Shown: positions 1-5,795, counted from the stretch's first letter. The stretch: DNA of 6,298 nucleotides from Rhodospirillaceae bacterium (GCA_018699755.1 JABIRQ010000284.1:1-6298), one strand, 5' to 3'. A program made the numbers and translations. The notes: generated by a model not told the origin, from the letters alone.

Positions 1-1
1 A

Positions 2-757
2 ATAAAACTGGCCGCCGCGGTCATCATCTTCCTGGTCGGGCTGGGCGGCGGCGCGGGCGCCATCCGGGCCGAGGCGAAAAGCGCGCCCGACCTGTTCTTC
101 GCCGCCGGCAGCGTCTTCGCCGGCGGCATCTTCCTGGGCGCCGGGTTCATTCATCTGCTGCCCGATGCGGCCGGCACCTTCGGCACCTTGTTTCCCGAAA
201 CCAGCTATCCCATGGCCTTCCTCGGCGCGGGGCTGGGCTTTGCCGTCATTCTTCTGATCGACCAGTTCGCCCATGCCCGCGCGGGCCAGGCCCTCTCGGC
301 CGAAAGCCACGGCGCCACGCCCTATCTGGTCGCCGTCGCCCTGTCGATTCATTCGATCCTGGCCGGCGCGGCCCTGGGGGCGGAGGAACATCTGGTCGGC
401 TCCGCCGTCATCTTCGTCGCGATTATCGGCCACAAGGGTTCGGCCGGCTTCGCCCTCGCCGTCAGCATGATGCGCGGCGGCCTGGCGCGCGCCCGAGCCT
501 GGCGAATCCTGATCCTCTTCTCCCTGATGACTCCGCTCGGCATCCTGATCGGCGTGGTCGGCAGCTGGCTGCTCGACGACCGGGGCGAGGAGGTGTTCGA
601 GGCGGTCTTCGACGCCCTCGCCGCCGGCACCTTCATCTATATCGCGACCGTCGAGATCGTCGCCAAGGAGTTCCGCGCCGAGCGGGCGCGCGCCCTCAAG
701 CTTACCCTGCTGCTCGCCGGACTCGGCCTCATGGCGATGCTGGCGGTCTGGCTCTAG
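2..757 (+). CDS. ZIP-family divalent metal (zinc/iron) transporter, 5'-partial
   Basis: This is an inner-membrane permease expected to bring Zn2+ or related divalent cations into the cytoplasm. The reading frame is open from base 2, so the true start lies outside the window; 251 codons are visible, and probably only a few N-terminal residues are missing. An in-frame TTG at 188 could be miscalled as the start, but the conserved GFIHLLPD stretch (about residues 49-55) lies upstream of it and belongs to the protein. Family hallmarks are the two transmembrane metal-site motifs, ALSIHSILAGAALG (His117) and IIGHKGSAGFAL (His144, Lys145), set among long hydrophobic segments. The loop before the first motif has only isolated histidines (His91, His103), so the His-rich loop of many ZIPs is not obvious. 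The motif style resembles the eukaryotic-like ZIP I/II group more than ZupT. Metal specificity cannot be read from the sequence. It ends at TAG 755-757, convergent with the hydrolase gene beyond the island. Confidence 0.85.
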   Translation: MKLAAAVIIFLVGLGGGAGAIRAEAKSAPDLFFAAGSVFAGGIFLGAGFIHLLPDAAGTFGTLFPETSYPMAFLGAGLGFAVILLIDQFAHARAGQALSAESHGATPYLVAVALSIHSILAGAALGAEEHLVGSAVIFVAIIGHKGSAGFALAVSMMRGGLARARAWRILILFSLMTPLGILIGVVGSWLLDDRGEEVFEAVFDALAAGTFIYIATVEIVAKEFRAERARALKLTLLLAGLGLMAMLAVWL

Positions 758-785
758 GGCGGATTCAGCCGCCATTGCCTTTCTT
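758..785 (+). terminator. Weak candidate rho-independent terminator after the ZIP gene
   Basis: Immediately after the ZIP stop codon is an inverted repeat, GGCGG (758-762) and CCGCC (769-773), with a 6-base loop. A pyrimidine-rich stretch with several T's (TTGCCTTTCTT, 775-785) follows. The stem is short and the T tract interrupted, so this is a modest candidate. It is positioned correctly to end ZIP transcription before the next operon. Confidence 0.4.
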
Positions 786-815
786 GATCAGGCCAAGGCC
801 GAAGTAATTCGAAAT

Positions 816-851
816 ATGTCAGGAATATATCACTAGATATTGACATTGTCA
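816..851. promoter_or_regulatory. Candidate operator: nested inverted repeats over the operon's -35 box
   Basis: The AT-rich stretch holds nested dyads. ATGTCA (816-821) is the exact inverse of TGACAT (841-846). Inside it, ATATC (827-831) pairs with GATAT (836-840). A further compact dyad, TGACA-T-TGTCA (841-851), shares its left arm with the -35 box TTGACA. A TGTCA half-site therefore occurs at 817-821 and 847-851, with the inverse TGACA at 841-845. Repressor binding sites of XRE proteins often look like this and often overlap a promoter. The obvious candidate ligand is the XRE protein encoded third in the operon, giving autorepression. The repeats are visible; the binding is inferred. Confidence 0.5.
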
Positions 852-868
852 GTCATGCCTCGTACAGT
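840..868 (+). promoter_or_regulatory. Sigma70-type promoter of the four-gene operon
   Basis: A perfect -35 hexamer TTGACA (840-845), a 17-base spacer and a 4/6 match to the -10 box, TACAGT (863-868), lie just before the first gene. Transcription would start near 875, giving a very short leader with the Shine-Dalgarno AGGAGG at 877-882, five bases before the ATG at 888. The short leader leaves no room for a riboswitch or attenuator, so control is most likely at initiation, through the inverted repeats over the -35 box. Confidence 0.6.
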
Positions 869-887
869 GCGCCCGTAGGAGGCTGCC

Positions 888-1463
888 ATGACCGATGGAC
901 CGTTCAGAAATGCAGAGCTGAGTAGCCGCTGGAAGCGGTACGGCGACGATTTGGTGAGCGACGCGACAAGCCTGGAGGAACGCACTGCCCAAGCCTGCCA
1001 CAGCATGCTCGGCGATGTAGATCTGACGGCGGTTAGCACCATCCTGGGTAATATCATAGACCACACTGAACGCCCTCAGATGGACTTGGACCTAGTCTCG
1101 TCGATCGATGCTCTATTCGATCCTCACCTGAAGTCCCCGCTCACGGACTTACTGCAGAAGCATGTGACTACCAACCTCCGGGACCAGATGCCCCTCGCGA
1201 CGGCCGTTGACCAGGCGCTCCAGAGCACCGTCGAGGATTGGATCGGCATCACTAAAAACCGCCTGGACGAAGAATGCATCCGAGCCCGGGATCTCGGCGA
1301 TCTGAACGAGAAGGGCTACAGCAATGGGATCGAGCGCAACCGAGAAGCTTTTGCGGCCATTGCGTCGGATGCTCTCTGCGACGCCCTAACTTCCGGCAAT
1401 AAACGCGCATTCAGGCGGGCTCTTGAAAAGAGGACTAGCGTAGATGATGGACCTGAAGAATGA
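888..1463 (+). CDS. Hypothetical protein of unknown function (191 aa), first gene of the island operon
   Basis: I do not recognise a family. The ATG at 888 has a strong Shine-Dalgarno (AGGAGG, 877-882) and is the first start after the promoter, so the start is well supported. The protein looks soluble and mostly alpha-helical: no signal peptide, no membrane segment, abundant Asp/Glu and Arg/Lys, and few glycines. It opens with an aromatic/basic patch (SSRWKRYGDDL, about residues 12-22), has an acidic-hydrophobic middle, and ends in a highly charged tail (RALEKRTSVDDGPEE). No catalytic motif such as HExxH, Walker A or DxD is evident. Its 3' end overlaps the next gene by 20 bases, so the two are probably translationally coupled. 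Given the neighbours it may be an antitoxin, an adaptor or a substrate of the ImmA/IrrE protease, but that is inference from position alone. Confidence that it is a real gene is high; the function is unknown. Confidence 0.75.
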   Translation: MTDGPFRNAELSSRWKRYGDDLVSDATSLEERTAQACHSMLGDVDLTAVSTILGNIIDHTERPQMDLDLVSSIDALFDPHLKSPLTDLLQKHVTTNLRDQMPLATAVDQALQSTVEDWIGITKNRLDEECIRARDLGDLNEKGYSNGIERNREAFAAIASDALCDALTSGNKRAFRRALEKRTSVDDGPEE

Positions 1464-1740
1464 ACGCTCGCCCGACGAAAACGCCGCCAGCAGGCAAACA
1501 CTTACGCGTTATCGAGCAAGGTCAGAATCCTGGCCGTGCCCGCTTCCCGACACCGACCTCCGTGTGCACGCCTCAGAAATCGCGGCCGCGACCGGCACCA
1601 CCTACGATGAAACCCAGAAAAACCTTAGGACCATGCTCGTGACGCATGCGGAAGAATGGCGGGGATTTTTGGCAGCCCAAGGAGAACAAAGCTTTTTGAA
1701 GAGCTGGATGGAAGGAGGGCGCTATGGTCGATTTGAATGA
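1444..1740 (+). CDS. Small hypothetical protein (98 aa), second gene of the island operon
   Basis: No family is recognised. The frame starts at ATG 1444 (a second in-frame ATG follows at 1447) with a purine-rich AAGAGGA about ten bases upstream. It overlaps the preceding gene by 20 bases and the following XRE gene by 17 bases, which fits a tightly coupled operon. The first 40 residues look disordered and rich in Arg, Ser and Pro. The second half, from about residue 43, is predicted helical: HASEIAAATGTTYDETQKNL has the spacing of a small helix-turn-helix or winged-helix entry, followed by helical segments with several Trp and Phe. A DNA-binding or protein-binding role is possible but not shown. 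A competing 60-codon frame beginning at 1460 (ATGA overlap) gives a Pro/Arg/Thr-rich, low-complexity product and is less credible. Confidence 0.6.
   Translation: MMDLKNERSPDENAASRQTLTRYRARSESWPCPLPDTDLRVHASEIAAATGTTYDETQKNLRTMLVTHAEEWRGFLAAQGEQSFLKSWMEGGRYGRFE
1712..1718 (+). promoter_or_regulatory. Strong Shine-Dalgarno fixing the start of the XRE-ImmA/IrrE gene
   Basis: AAGGAGG sits inside the coding region of the 98-aa protein, five bases before the ATG at 1724. It is the best ribosome binding site within the operon, along with the one at 877-882. This suggests that the regulator/protease is translated well on its own account and not only by coupling. Confidence 0.7.
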
Positions 1741-2914
1741 ACTGAGCGCACAGGAGATAGGCCGACGCCTGCGACTGGCTCGGGAGAACGCGGACATCCG
1801 ACAGGATGACGCTGCCCAGGTTATTGGTATGTCTCGTCCAACTCTCGTCTCTATCGAGAAGGGAATGCGCCGTGTACGTATCCAGGAACTTCAAATGCTG
1901 GCCCGCCACTATGGGGTCTCGGTCAATGCACTCCTTCGGCGGGAGGCCGTGCACACGGACCTCGTGCCTCGGTTCCGCAAACTTAGGGAGACGGAGGACA
2001 AGTACACCGCAGAGGCCATACAGCTATTCAACAACCTGATTAAAGCGGACGTTGAGTTGGAGAACGTACTCGGCATCAAGCGGCGGCGAAACTACCCACC
2101 AGATCATGGCATCAACGAGGGCGACGTTATGGGCCTTGCTGAAAAGCACGCCCAGGACTTGCGCGACTGGCTGGGGCTCGGCTCCGGACCGATCGCCGAT
2201 ATTTTCTCGGTTATCGAGCTAAGTCTTGGTATTCGATTGTACCAGCGCCGCCTGCCATCAAAATCGAAGGTGGCGGGGTTGTTCACTTACGATGAGTCCG
2301 TCGGCGCGTGCATATTACTTAATGCAAACCATCCCCTCCCGCGTCGCATCATGTCCGCCGCGCACGAACTCGGCCACTTCGACGGGACGCGCCATTCCCC
2401 CGAAGTGCTCGAAGAGGACGAAAGGTTTTTATCCCGCGATGAGCGCTACGCCAACGCTTTTGGTAGAGCGTTCTTGACCCCTGCTGAGAGCTTCTCGGAG
2501 AGCTTCCGACAGTTGAAGGAGATCACGGGCAAGACGACCCGGCGGCTGATCATTCTGCTTGCCCATCAGTACAATATCTCCCGCCATGCTTGCGGCCTTC
2601 GGCTAGAGGAACTGGGCCTCGCAAAGAAAGGAACTTGGGCATGGTTTGAGAACAATGGCGGCATCACCGAGGCACACGTGCGGGAGGTTCTTGGTGAGAT
2701 GGCCTATAGCCCCGACCCGGCCAAGAGTGATGCGCACCGACTCATTTCTCATCGCATAAGCTTGATGGCCCATGCTGCCTGGAAGCTTGAGCTCATGTCG
2801 GAGGGACAACTGGCAGAATTGCTCAATGTCGGCCGTGTGGAGCTACGCGATATCATTGACCAGATCGAGCTTGAGGAAAGCGGGACGGATGGCCTTCTCA
2901 AGCTCCCTGACTGA
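1724..2914 (+). CDS. XRE-family HTH regulator fused to ImmA/IrrE zinc metallopeptidase (COG2856-like), 396 aa
   Basis: This is a one-protein regulator and protease. Residues about 11-70 form an XRE/Cro-type helix-turn-helix (EIGRRLRLARENADIRQDD, then GMSRPTLVSIEKG, then the ALLRRE end helix). After a linker, about 160-260 form an ImmA/IrrE-type domain with the zinc motif HELGH (214-218) and the downstream ERYANAFGRAFLTPAESF block (from 240) that carries the family's third metal-ligand region and the usual A-N-x-F signature. Known relatives cleave a partner repressor (ImmA on ImmR in ICEBs1) or a DdrO-type repressor in response to DNA damage (IrrE/PprI); here the DNA-binding part is on the same chain. 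The roughly 135-residue tail is longer than in minimal family members and contains a second HTH-like stretch (SEGQLAELLNVGRVELRDII, 359-378). The strong ribosome site at 1712-1718 sets the start. Its stop lies 26 bases inside the PIN gene. It may repress the operon through the dyads at 816-851. Confidence 0.88.
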   Translation: MVDLNELSAQEIGRRLRLARENADIRQDDAAQVIGMSRPTLVSIEKGMRRVRIQELQMLARHYGVSVNALLRREAVHTDLVPRFRKLRETEDKYTAEAIQLFNNLIKADVELENVLGIKRRRNYPPDHGINEGDVMGLAEKHAQDLRDWLGLGSGPIADIFSVIELSLGIRLYQRRLPSKSKVAGLFTYDESVGACILLNANHPLPRRIMSAAHELGHFDGTRHSPEVLEEDERFLSRDERYANAFGRAFLTPAESFSESFRQLKEITGKTTRRLIILLAHQYNISRHACGLRLEELGLAKKGTWAWFENNGGITEAHVREVLGEMAYSPDPAKSDAHRLISHRISLMAHAAWKLELMSEGQLAELLNVGRVELRDIIDQIELEESGTDGLLKLPD

Positions 2915-3521
2915 CGACCTGAGGCCGCTTGTTCTTGACACAAGCGTTCTGATCAACCTGCACGCCTGCACCTATGGCGGTCGCATTCTCAGAGCCGTAC
3001 CCAACGACATCTTCGTCTCCCGGATCGTGGCGAACGAACTGGAGCACGAGACGAGCCGCAAGAACGGCGAGCACAGCTTCCTTCACGGGCTCCTTTCCGG
3101 CGGGGAAGTCATACTCGCCGACATGACAGACGATGAGTATGCCCTGTTCGCAGAACTCACTTCTGGCTTCCCGTCGATAGATGATGGAGAGGCCGCAACC
3201 ATTGCCGTTGCCGCAATGCGTAAGTTTCTCTGCCTAATAGACGAAAAAAAGGGCCGCGCTCGCGCGGAGGTATATATGGACCAGCAGGAGCCAGCCTGGT
3301 CTCTCGACCTATTGCGTCATCCGCAGGTGGTGGCAACTCTCAACCCGGCTCAAGCGGCAGATGCACTATACTTAGCCCTTCGTAATGGGCGCATGCGCAT
3401 TCCTGAAGATCATTGTAGTCATGTTGTAGGAGTTATAAGCCCACGGCGTGCTCTCGAATGCCGTAGCCTGCCAGGATACAAGATTCGCCGCCAGGAATGG
3501 TGCCAAAATAAGTATTTATAA
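2889..3521 (+). CDS. PIN-domain nuclease, DUF3368/VapC-like (210 aa), probable effector of the operon
   Basis: This is a predicted Mg2+-dependent ribonuclease of the PIN fold, the usual toxin of VapBC-type systems. The acidic cluster is visible in order: Asp17 in VLDTSVLINL, Glu50 in VANELEHE, Asp99 and Glu101 in IDDGEAATIAVA, and Asp118 in CLIDEKKGR. The GEAxxIAxA and LIDExxGR spacing resembles DUF3368-type PIN proteins. I chose ATG 2889 because an upstream in-frame ATG at 2772 only adds residues that are out-of-frame readings of the protease gene. A GAGGA about eleven bases before 2889 can serve as ribosome site. The gene begins inside the last 26 bases of the protease gene. After about residue 125 there is an 80-residue C-terminal extension without a recognised motif, with an in-frame internal start at 3276. 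Alternatively the protein could act on DNA or tRNA; the target cannot be read from the sequence. It ends at TAA 3519-3521. Confidence 0.82.
   Translation: MAFSSSLTDDLRPLVLDTSVLINLHACTYGGRILRAVPNDIFVSRIVANELEHETSRKNGEHSFLHGLLSGGEVILADMTDDEYALFAELTSGFPSIDDGEAATIAVAAMRKFLCLIDEKKGRARAEVYMDQQEPAWSLDLLRHPQVVATLNPAQAADALYLALRNGRMRIPEDHCSHVVGVISPRRALECRSLPGYKIRRQEWCQNKYL
3266..3278 (+). promoter_or_regulatory. Internal Shine-Dalgarno and in-frame ATG inside the PIN gene
   Basis: GGAGG (3266-3270) lies five bases before ATG 3276-3278, which is in frame with the PIN gene (Met130). Initiation here would give an 81-residue C-terminal product without the catalytic core. Just upstream are a run of seven A's (3244-3250) and a GC stem, CCGCGC (3254-3259) with GCGCGG (3262-3267), which could mask the Shine-Dalgarno when folded. 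Visible in the sequence; use is unproven. Confidence 0.35.
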
Positions 3522-3674
3522 ATTGAATTATGTTCACTGATTTGGTGCGTCGCAAGTACTGCAGAGAGCAGCGTAATTAAGCTAAATAACAATAAGCAAC
3601 CGACAGAAGTAGCTTGCCAAAATGAGTTAATCATCATAGATGCATATTATTAAAATTGTGAGGGGCTCCGCAGC
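3522..3674. other. AT-rich gene-free stretch at the right edge of the island
   Basis: About 150 bases separate the PIN gene from the end of the hydrolase gene. GC is far below the surroundings (roughly 32% in the row 3601-3660, against 60-75% in sampled rows of the flanking genes). I see no gene, no tRNA, no perfect direct repeat shared with the left edge near 758-840, and no strong terminator; the best hairpin is a 4-bp stem CTGC/GCAG around 3560-3572. The composition suggests imported DNA or the scar of an insertion. Confidence 0.5.
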
Positions 3675-4682
3675 CTACTCTGCGCCTCGCAGGCGAGCCA
3701 GGGCCTTGCGATCCGCGCCGGAGGGCAGAGGCGCCGCGCCGTCGCCGGCCAATCGGCTTTCGATCCAGGCCAGGATGTCGTCCAGGACCACATCCGCCTC
3801 CAGGTCGCGGGTCAGCATGTGAAAGCCGTCCTCGTAGACCGCGACCCGGCGCCGCGCCGCGTCGGCTTCGGGCATCCGCTCCAGCATGGCGAGGGTCGGG
3901 CCGCGCGGAATGATCTGGTCGCGCATGCCGTAGAGAACCAGGGTCGGGGTCTCGATTCTGCGGGTCGCGGCCAGGGCTTCGTCCATCAGGTCGACCAGGC
4001 CCCAGATGGCGTCGATCCGCGTCCGCTTGATGACCATGGGATCCCGCGCCAGGGCACGCAGCATCTCGATATTGTCCGAGGGGACGATGCCCAGCCCGCG
4101 CCCGGTCAGTTCCATCCAGGGCGTGGTATGGGCGGCGATCCAGAGGGCCGAGCGCTTGACCCCGTCCATCGTCTTGCGGCCCCAGACCGCCGGAGCGATC
4201 AGGATCGCCCCGTCGGGGCGCAGCGCCGGTTCGCGCGCCAGGGCGGCCAGCACGACGGCCCCGCCCATGCTTTCCCCCATCACGAACAGGGGCAGGCCGG
4301 GATGGGTCGCCCGCACCAGCGCCGCGACCGTGCGCAGGTCGCGCGTCAAAGCGTCTCGACCCGGCCACAAGCCGCGCCCGGGCGCCGCGCCGAAGCCGCG
4401 CTGATCGTAGGCGTAGACGGCGATGCCTTCGGCCCGCAGGCGTGCGGCCGGCCCGGCGAAAGCGTTGGAGTAATCGTTGAAGCCGTGCAGGGCGACGATC
4501 GCGGCCGCCGGCCGACCCTCCGGCAGCCAGCGGCGGAGGGGCAGGCGCAGGCCGTCGACGGCGATATAGCCGTCATCGGTCAGGAAAGCCGGCGCCCGCT
4601 CGGGCAGCGGCATCTGGCGCTGGGGCGCACAGGACGCCAGAACCAGGGCGAGCAGCAGCGGGGCGAAGCGCAGGCCGCGCAT
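3675..4682 (-). CDS. Lipoprotein-anchored alpha/beta hydrolase (monoglyceride lipase/lysophospholipase-like, Hydrolase_4), 335 aa
   Basis: This is a serine hydrolase expected to act on lysophospholipids, monoacylglycerols or similar acyl esters at the membrane. The chosen start is ATG at 4682, because it opens a clear lipoprotein signal: MRGLR, a hydrophobic core, and the lipobox LASC with Cys18 as the lipidated residue. The longer open frame upstream reads as Arg/Pro/Gly-rich antisense-like sequence over the ABC gene. The catalytic triad is visible: nucleophile Ser138 in GESMGG, Asp255 in YGMRDQIIP, and His288 in YEDGFHMLTRD. HG at 66-67 fits the oxyanion loop and YDQRGFG (92-98) is typical of the family. 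It starts two bases after the ABC ATPase stop, so the two are almost certainly co-transcribed. The +1 residue after Cys18 is Ala, which gives no inner-membrane retention signal by the Asp+2 rule, so the outer membrane is more likely. Substrate is not determinable. Confidence 0.85.
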   Translation of the reverse strand: MRGLRFAPLLLALVLASCAPQRQMPLPERAPAFLTDDGYIAVDGLRLPLRRWLPEGRPAAAIVALHGFNDYSNAFAGPAARLRAEGIAVYAYDQRGFGAAPGRGLWPGRDALTRDLRTVAALVRATHPGLPLFVMGESMGGAVVLAALAREPALRPDGAILIAPAVWGRKTMDGVKRSALWIAAHTTPWMELTGRGLGIVPSDNIEMLRALARDPMVIKRTRIDAIWGLVDLMDEALAATRRIETPTLVLYGMRDQIIPRGPTLAMLERMPEADAARRRVAVYEDGFHMLTRDLEADVVLDDILAWIESRLAGDGAAPLPSGADRKALARLRGAE

Positions 4683-4684
4683 GG

Positions 4685-5695
4685 TCACTCCGCCGCGGAG
4701 GCGCTGTCGGGCGCGCCCTCCGCGACCGACCGGCCGGTCAGCGCCAGGAAGATATCCTCGAGGTCGCTTTCCTCCGTCGAGAGGTCCGAGATGGTCAGGC
4801 CGGCGGCGCGCACGGCGGCCAGAATATCGCCGATCCGGGTCGCGCTGGGCTTGTAGCGCACGATCAGACGGCGGGGCGGGGCCAGTTCGACGGAGAGTTC
4901 GGCCATCTCGGCCGGCACGGCGGTCAATTCCTCGGCCACGGTGATCGCCAGTTCCTTGCGGTCGAGGCGGCGCAGCAGGGCCTCGGTCGAATCGTGGGCC
5001 ACCAGTTCGCCCCGATCGATGATGGCGATCCGATCGCAAAGCTCCTGCGCTTCCTCCAGATAATGCGTCGTCAGAAGGACGGTCGTGCCGCGCGCGGCGA
5101 GCGAGCGGACATAGGTCCAGAGCTGGCGGCGCAGTTCGACATCGACCCCGGCGGTGGGTTCGTCGAGAACCAGAACCGGCGGGTCGTGCACGATGGCCTT
5201 GGCGACCAGCAGGCGCCGCCGCATGCCGCCCGAGAGGCTCCGGGCATAGGCGTCCGCCTTGTCGGAGAGGGAGAGGGCGGCGAGGATCTCGTCTGTCCGC
5301 CGTTCGGCCCGCGGCACGCCGAACAGGCCCGCCTGCACCTCCAGCAGCTCGCGCGGGGTGAAGAAGGGATCGATGTTCAGTTCCTGGGGCACAACCCCGA
5401 TGGCGGCGCGGGCCGCGCGCGCTTCGCGGTCGATATCGTGGCCCCAGACCTGGGCCATGCCGCCGCTCTTGATGACCAGACCGGCCAGGATATTGATGAA
5501 GGTCGATTTGCCGGCGCCGTTCGGACCCAGCAGGCCGAAGACCGAGCCGCGCGGGATTTCCAGGTCGATGGCTTTCAGCGCCTTCTTGGGCGCTTCGCCG
5601 CCAAGGCCACGATAGGTCTTGGACAGACCCTGGGCGCGTATGGCGAGGGCGGGCGGCTCCTCGTGGCTGGCGCCGCCGGGTTGGGCGTCGTGCAT
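4685..5695 (-). CDS. ABC transporter ATP-binding protein (ABC-2 / drug-export type ATPase), 336 aa
   Basis: This is the cytoplasmic ATPase subunit of an ABC exporter. With the start at ATG 5695 the motifs are: Walker A GPNGAGKST (57-65), Q-loop Gln104 in VVPQELNID, signature LSGGM (154-158), Walker B VLVLDEP (174-180) and the H-loop His211 in LLTTHYLEEAQELCDR. The layout and the roughly 95-residue C-terminal extension (to LEDIFLALTGR) match the CcmA/DrrA/NatA-like group that works with ABC-2 permeases on antibiotics, polysaccharides or ions. No permease gene is present in the window; the downstream gene is a lipoprotein hydrolase. An alternative start at ATG 5743 has GGAGG (5747-5751 on the opposite strand) but only three bases of spacing; it would add 16 residues (MIRIAAPHSIVRIPDI). 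The start at 5695 has no clear ribosome site, so this start is uncertain. The frame further upstream of 5743 is not credible, since it runs over the zf-CHCC gene. Confidence 0.88.
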   Translation of the reverse strand: MHDAQPGGASHEEPPALAIRAQGLSKTYRGLGGEAPKKALKAIDLEIPRGSVFGLLGPNGAGKSTFINILAGLVIKSGGMAQVWGHDIDREARAARAAIGVVPQELNIDPFFTPRELLEVQAGLFGVPRAERRTDEILAALSLSDKADAYARSLSGGMRRRLLVAKAIVHDPPVLVLDEPTAGVDVELRRQLWTYVRSLAARGTTVLLTTHYLEEAQELCDRIAIIDRGELVAHDSTEALLRRLDRKELAITVAEELTAVPAEMAELSVELAPPRRLIVRYKPSATRIGDILAAVRAAGLTISDLSTEESDLEDIFLALTGRSVAEGAPDSASAAE

Positions 5696-5715
5696 GATGT
5701 CGGGAATCCGAACGA

Positions 5716-5743
5716 TTGAATGCGGCGCGGCAATCCGTATCAT
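5716..5743 (+). promoter_or_regulatory. Candidate promoter for the zf-CHCC gene and possibly polA
   Basis: TTGAAT (5716-5721) and TATCAT (5738-5743, 5/6 match to the -10 consensus) are separated by 16 bases in the divergent gap between the ABC ATPase and the zinc-finger gene. Transcription would start near 5750. It lies over the ABC gene's alternative start region, so divergent transcription may compete. Match quality is moderate. Confidence 0.4.
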
Positions 5744-5795
5744 CCGCCTCCGGGCACGGTCAACGCGACCGCCAGGGCAGCGAGGGACGGGACCA

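Noticed and set aside
1460..1642. 60-codon frame with an ATGA overlap to the 191-aa gene
   Set aside because: The overlap looks attractive, but the product is low-complexity Pro/Arg/Thr, while the competing 98-codon frame leads exactly to the coupled start of the XRE gene.
2772..2888. N-terminal extension of the PIN gene to ATG 2772
   Set aside because: The extra 39 residues are an out-of-frame reading of the protease C-terminus and precede the PIN domain without any family similarity; ATG 2889 is a better start.
758..3674. att-like direct repeats bounding the island
   Set aside because: I compared the two edges by eye and found only short AT-rich similarities that chance explains; there is also no integrase or tRNA.
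3522..3674. Strong intrinsic terminator after the PIN gene
   Set aside because: Only a 4-bp stem (CTGC/GCAG) without a following T run is present, and the weak GGCT/AGCC stem near 3662-3673 is too short to call.
3634..4368. - strand open frame of 244 codons overlapping the hydrolase in another frame
   Set aside because: The product is Arg/Gly/Pro/Asp-rich with no motif, whereas the alternative frame has an intact Ser-Asp-His triad and lipobox.
3819..4856. Long + strand open frame (345 codons) opposite the hydrolase and ABC genes
   Set aside because: It is antisense to well-supported genes, rich in Gly, Arg, Pro, Gln and Asp as expected from the complement of GC-rich coding DNA, and has no family motif.
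4683..5039. N-terminal extension of the hydrolase frame to 5039
   Set aside because: It overlaps the ABC gene, is Arg/Gly/Pro-rich, and would bury the lipoprotein signal that begins at 4682.
4994..5719. + strand open frame of 241 codons opposite the ABC ATPase
   Set aside because: It is the antisense shadow of the Walker A/B-bearing ABC gene, with no recognisable domain.
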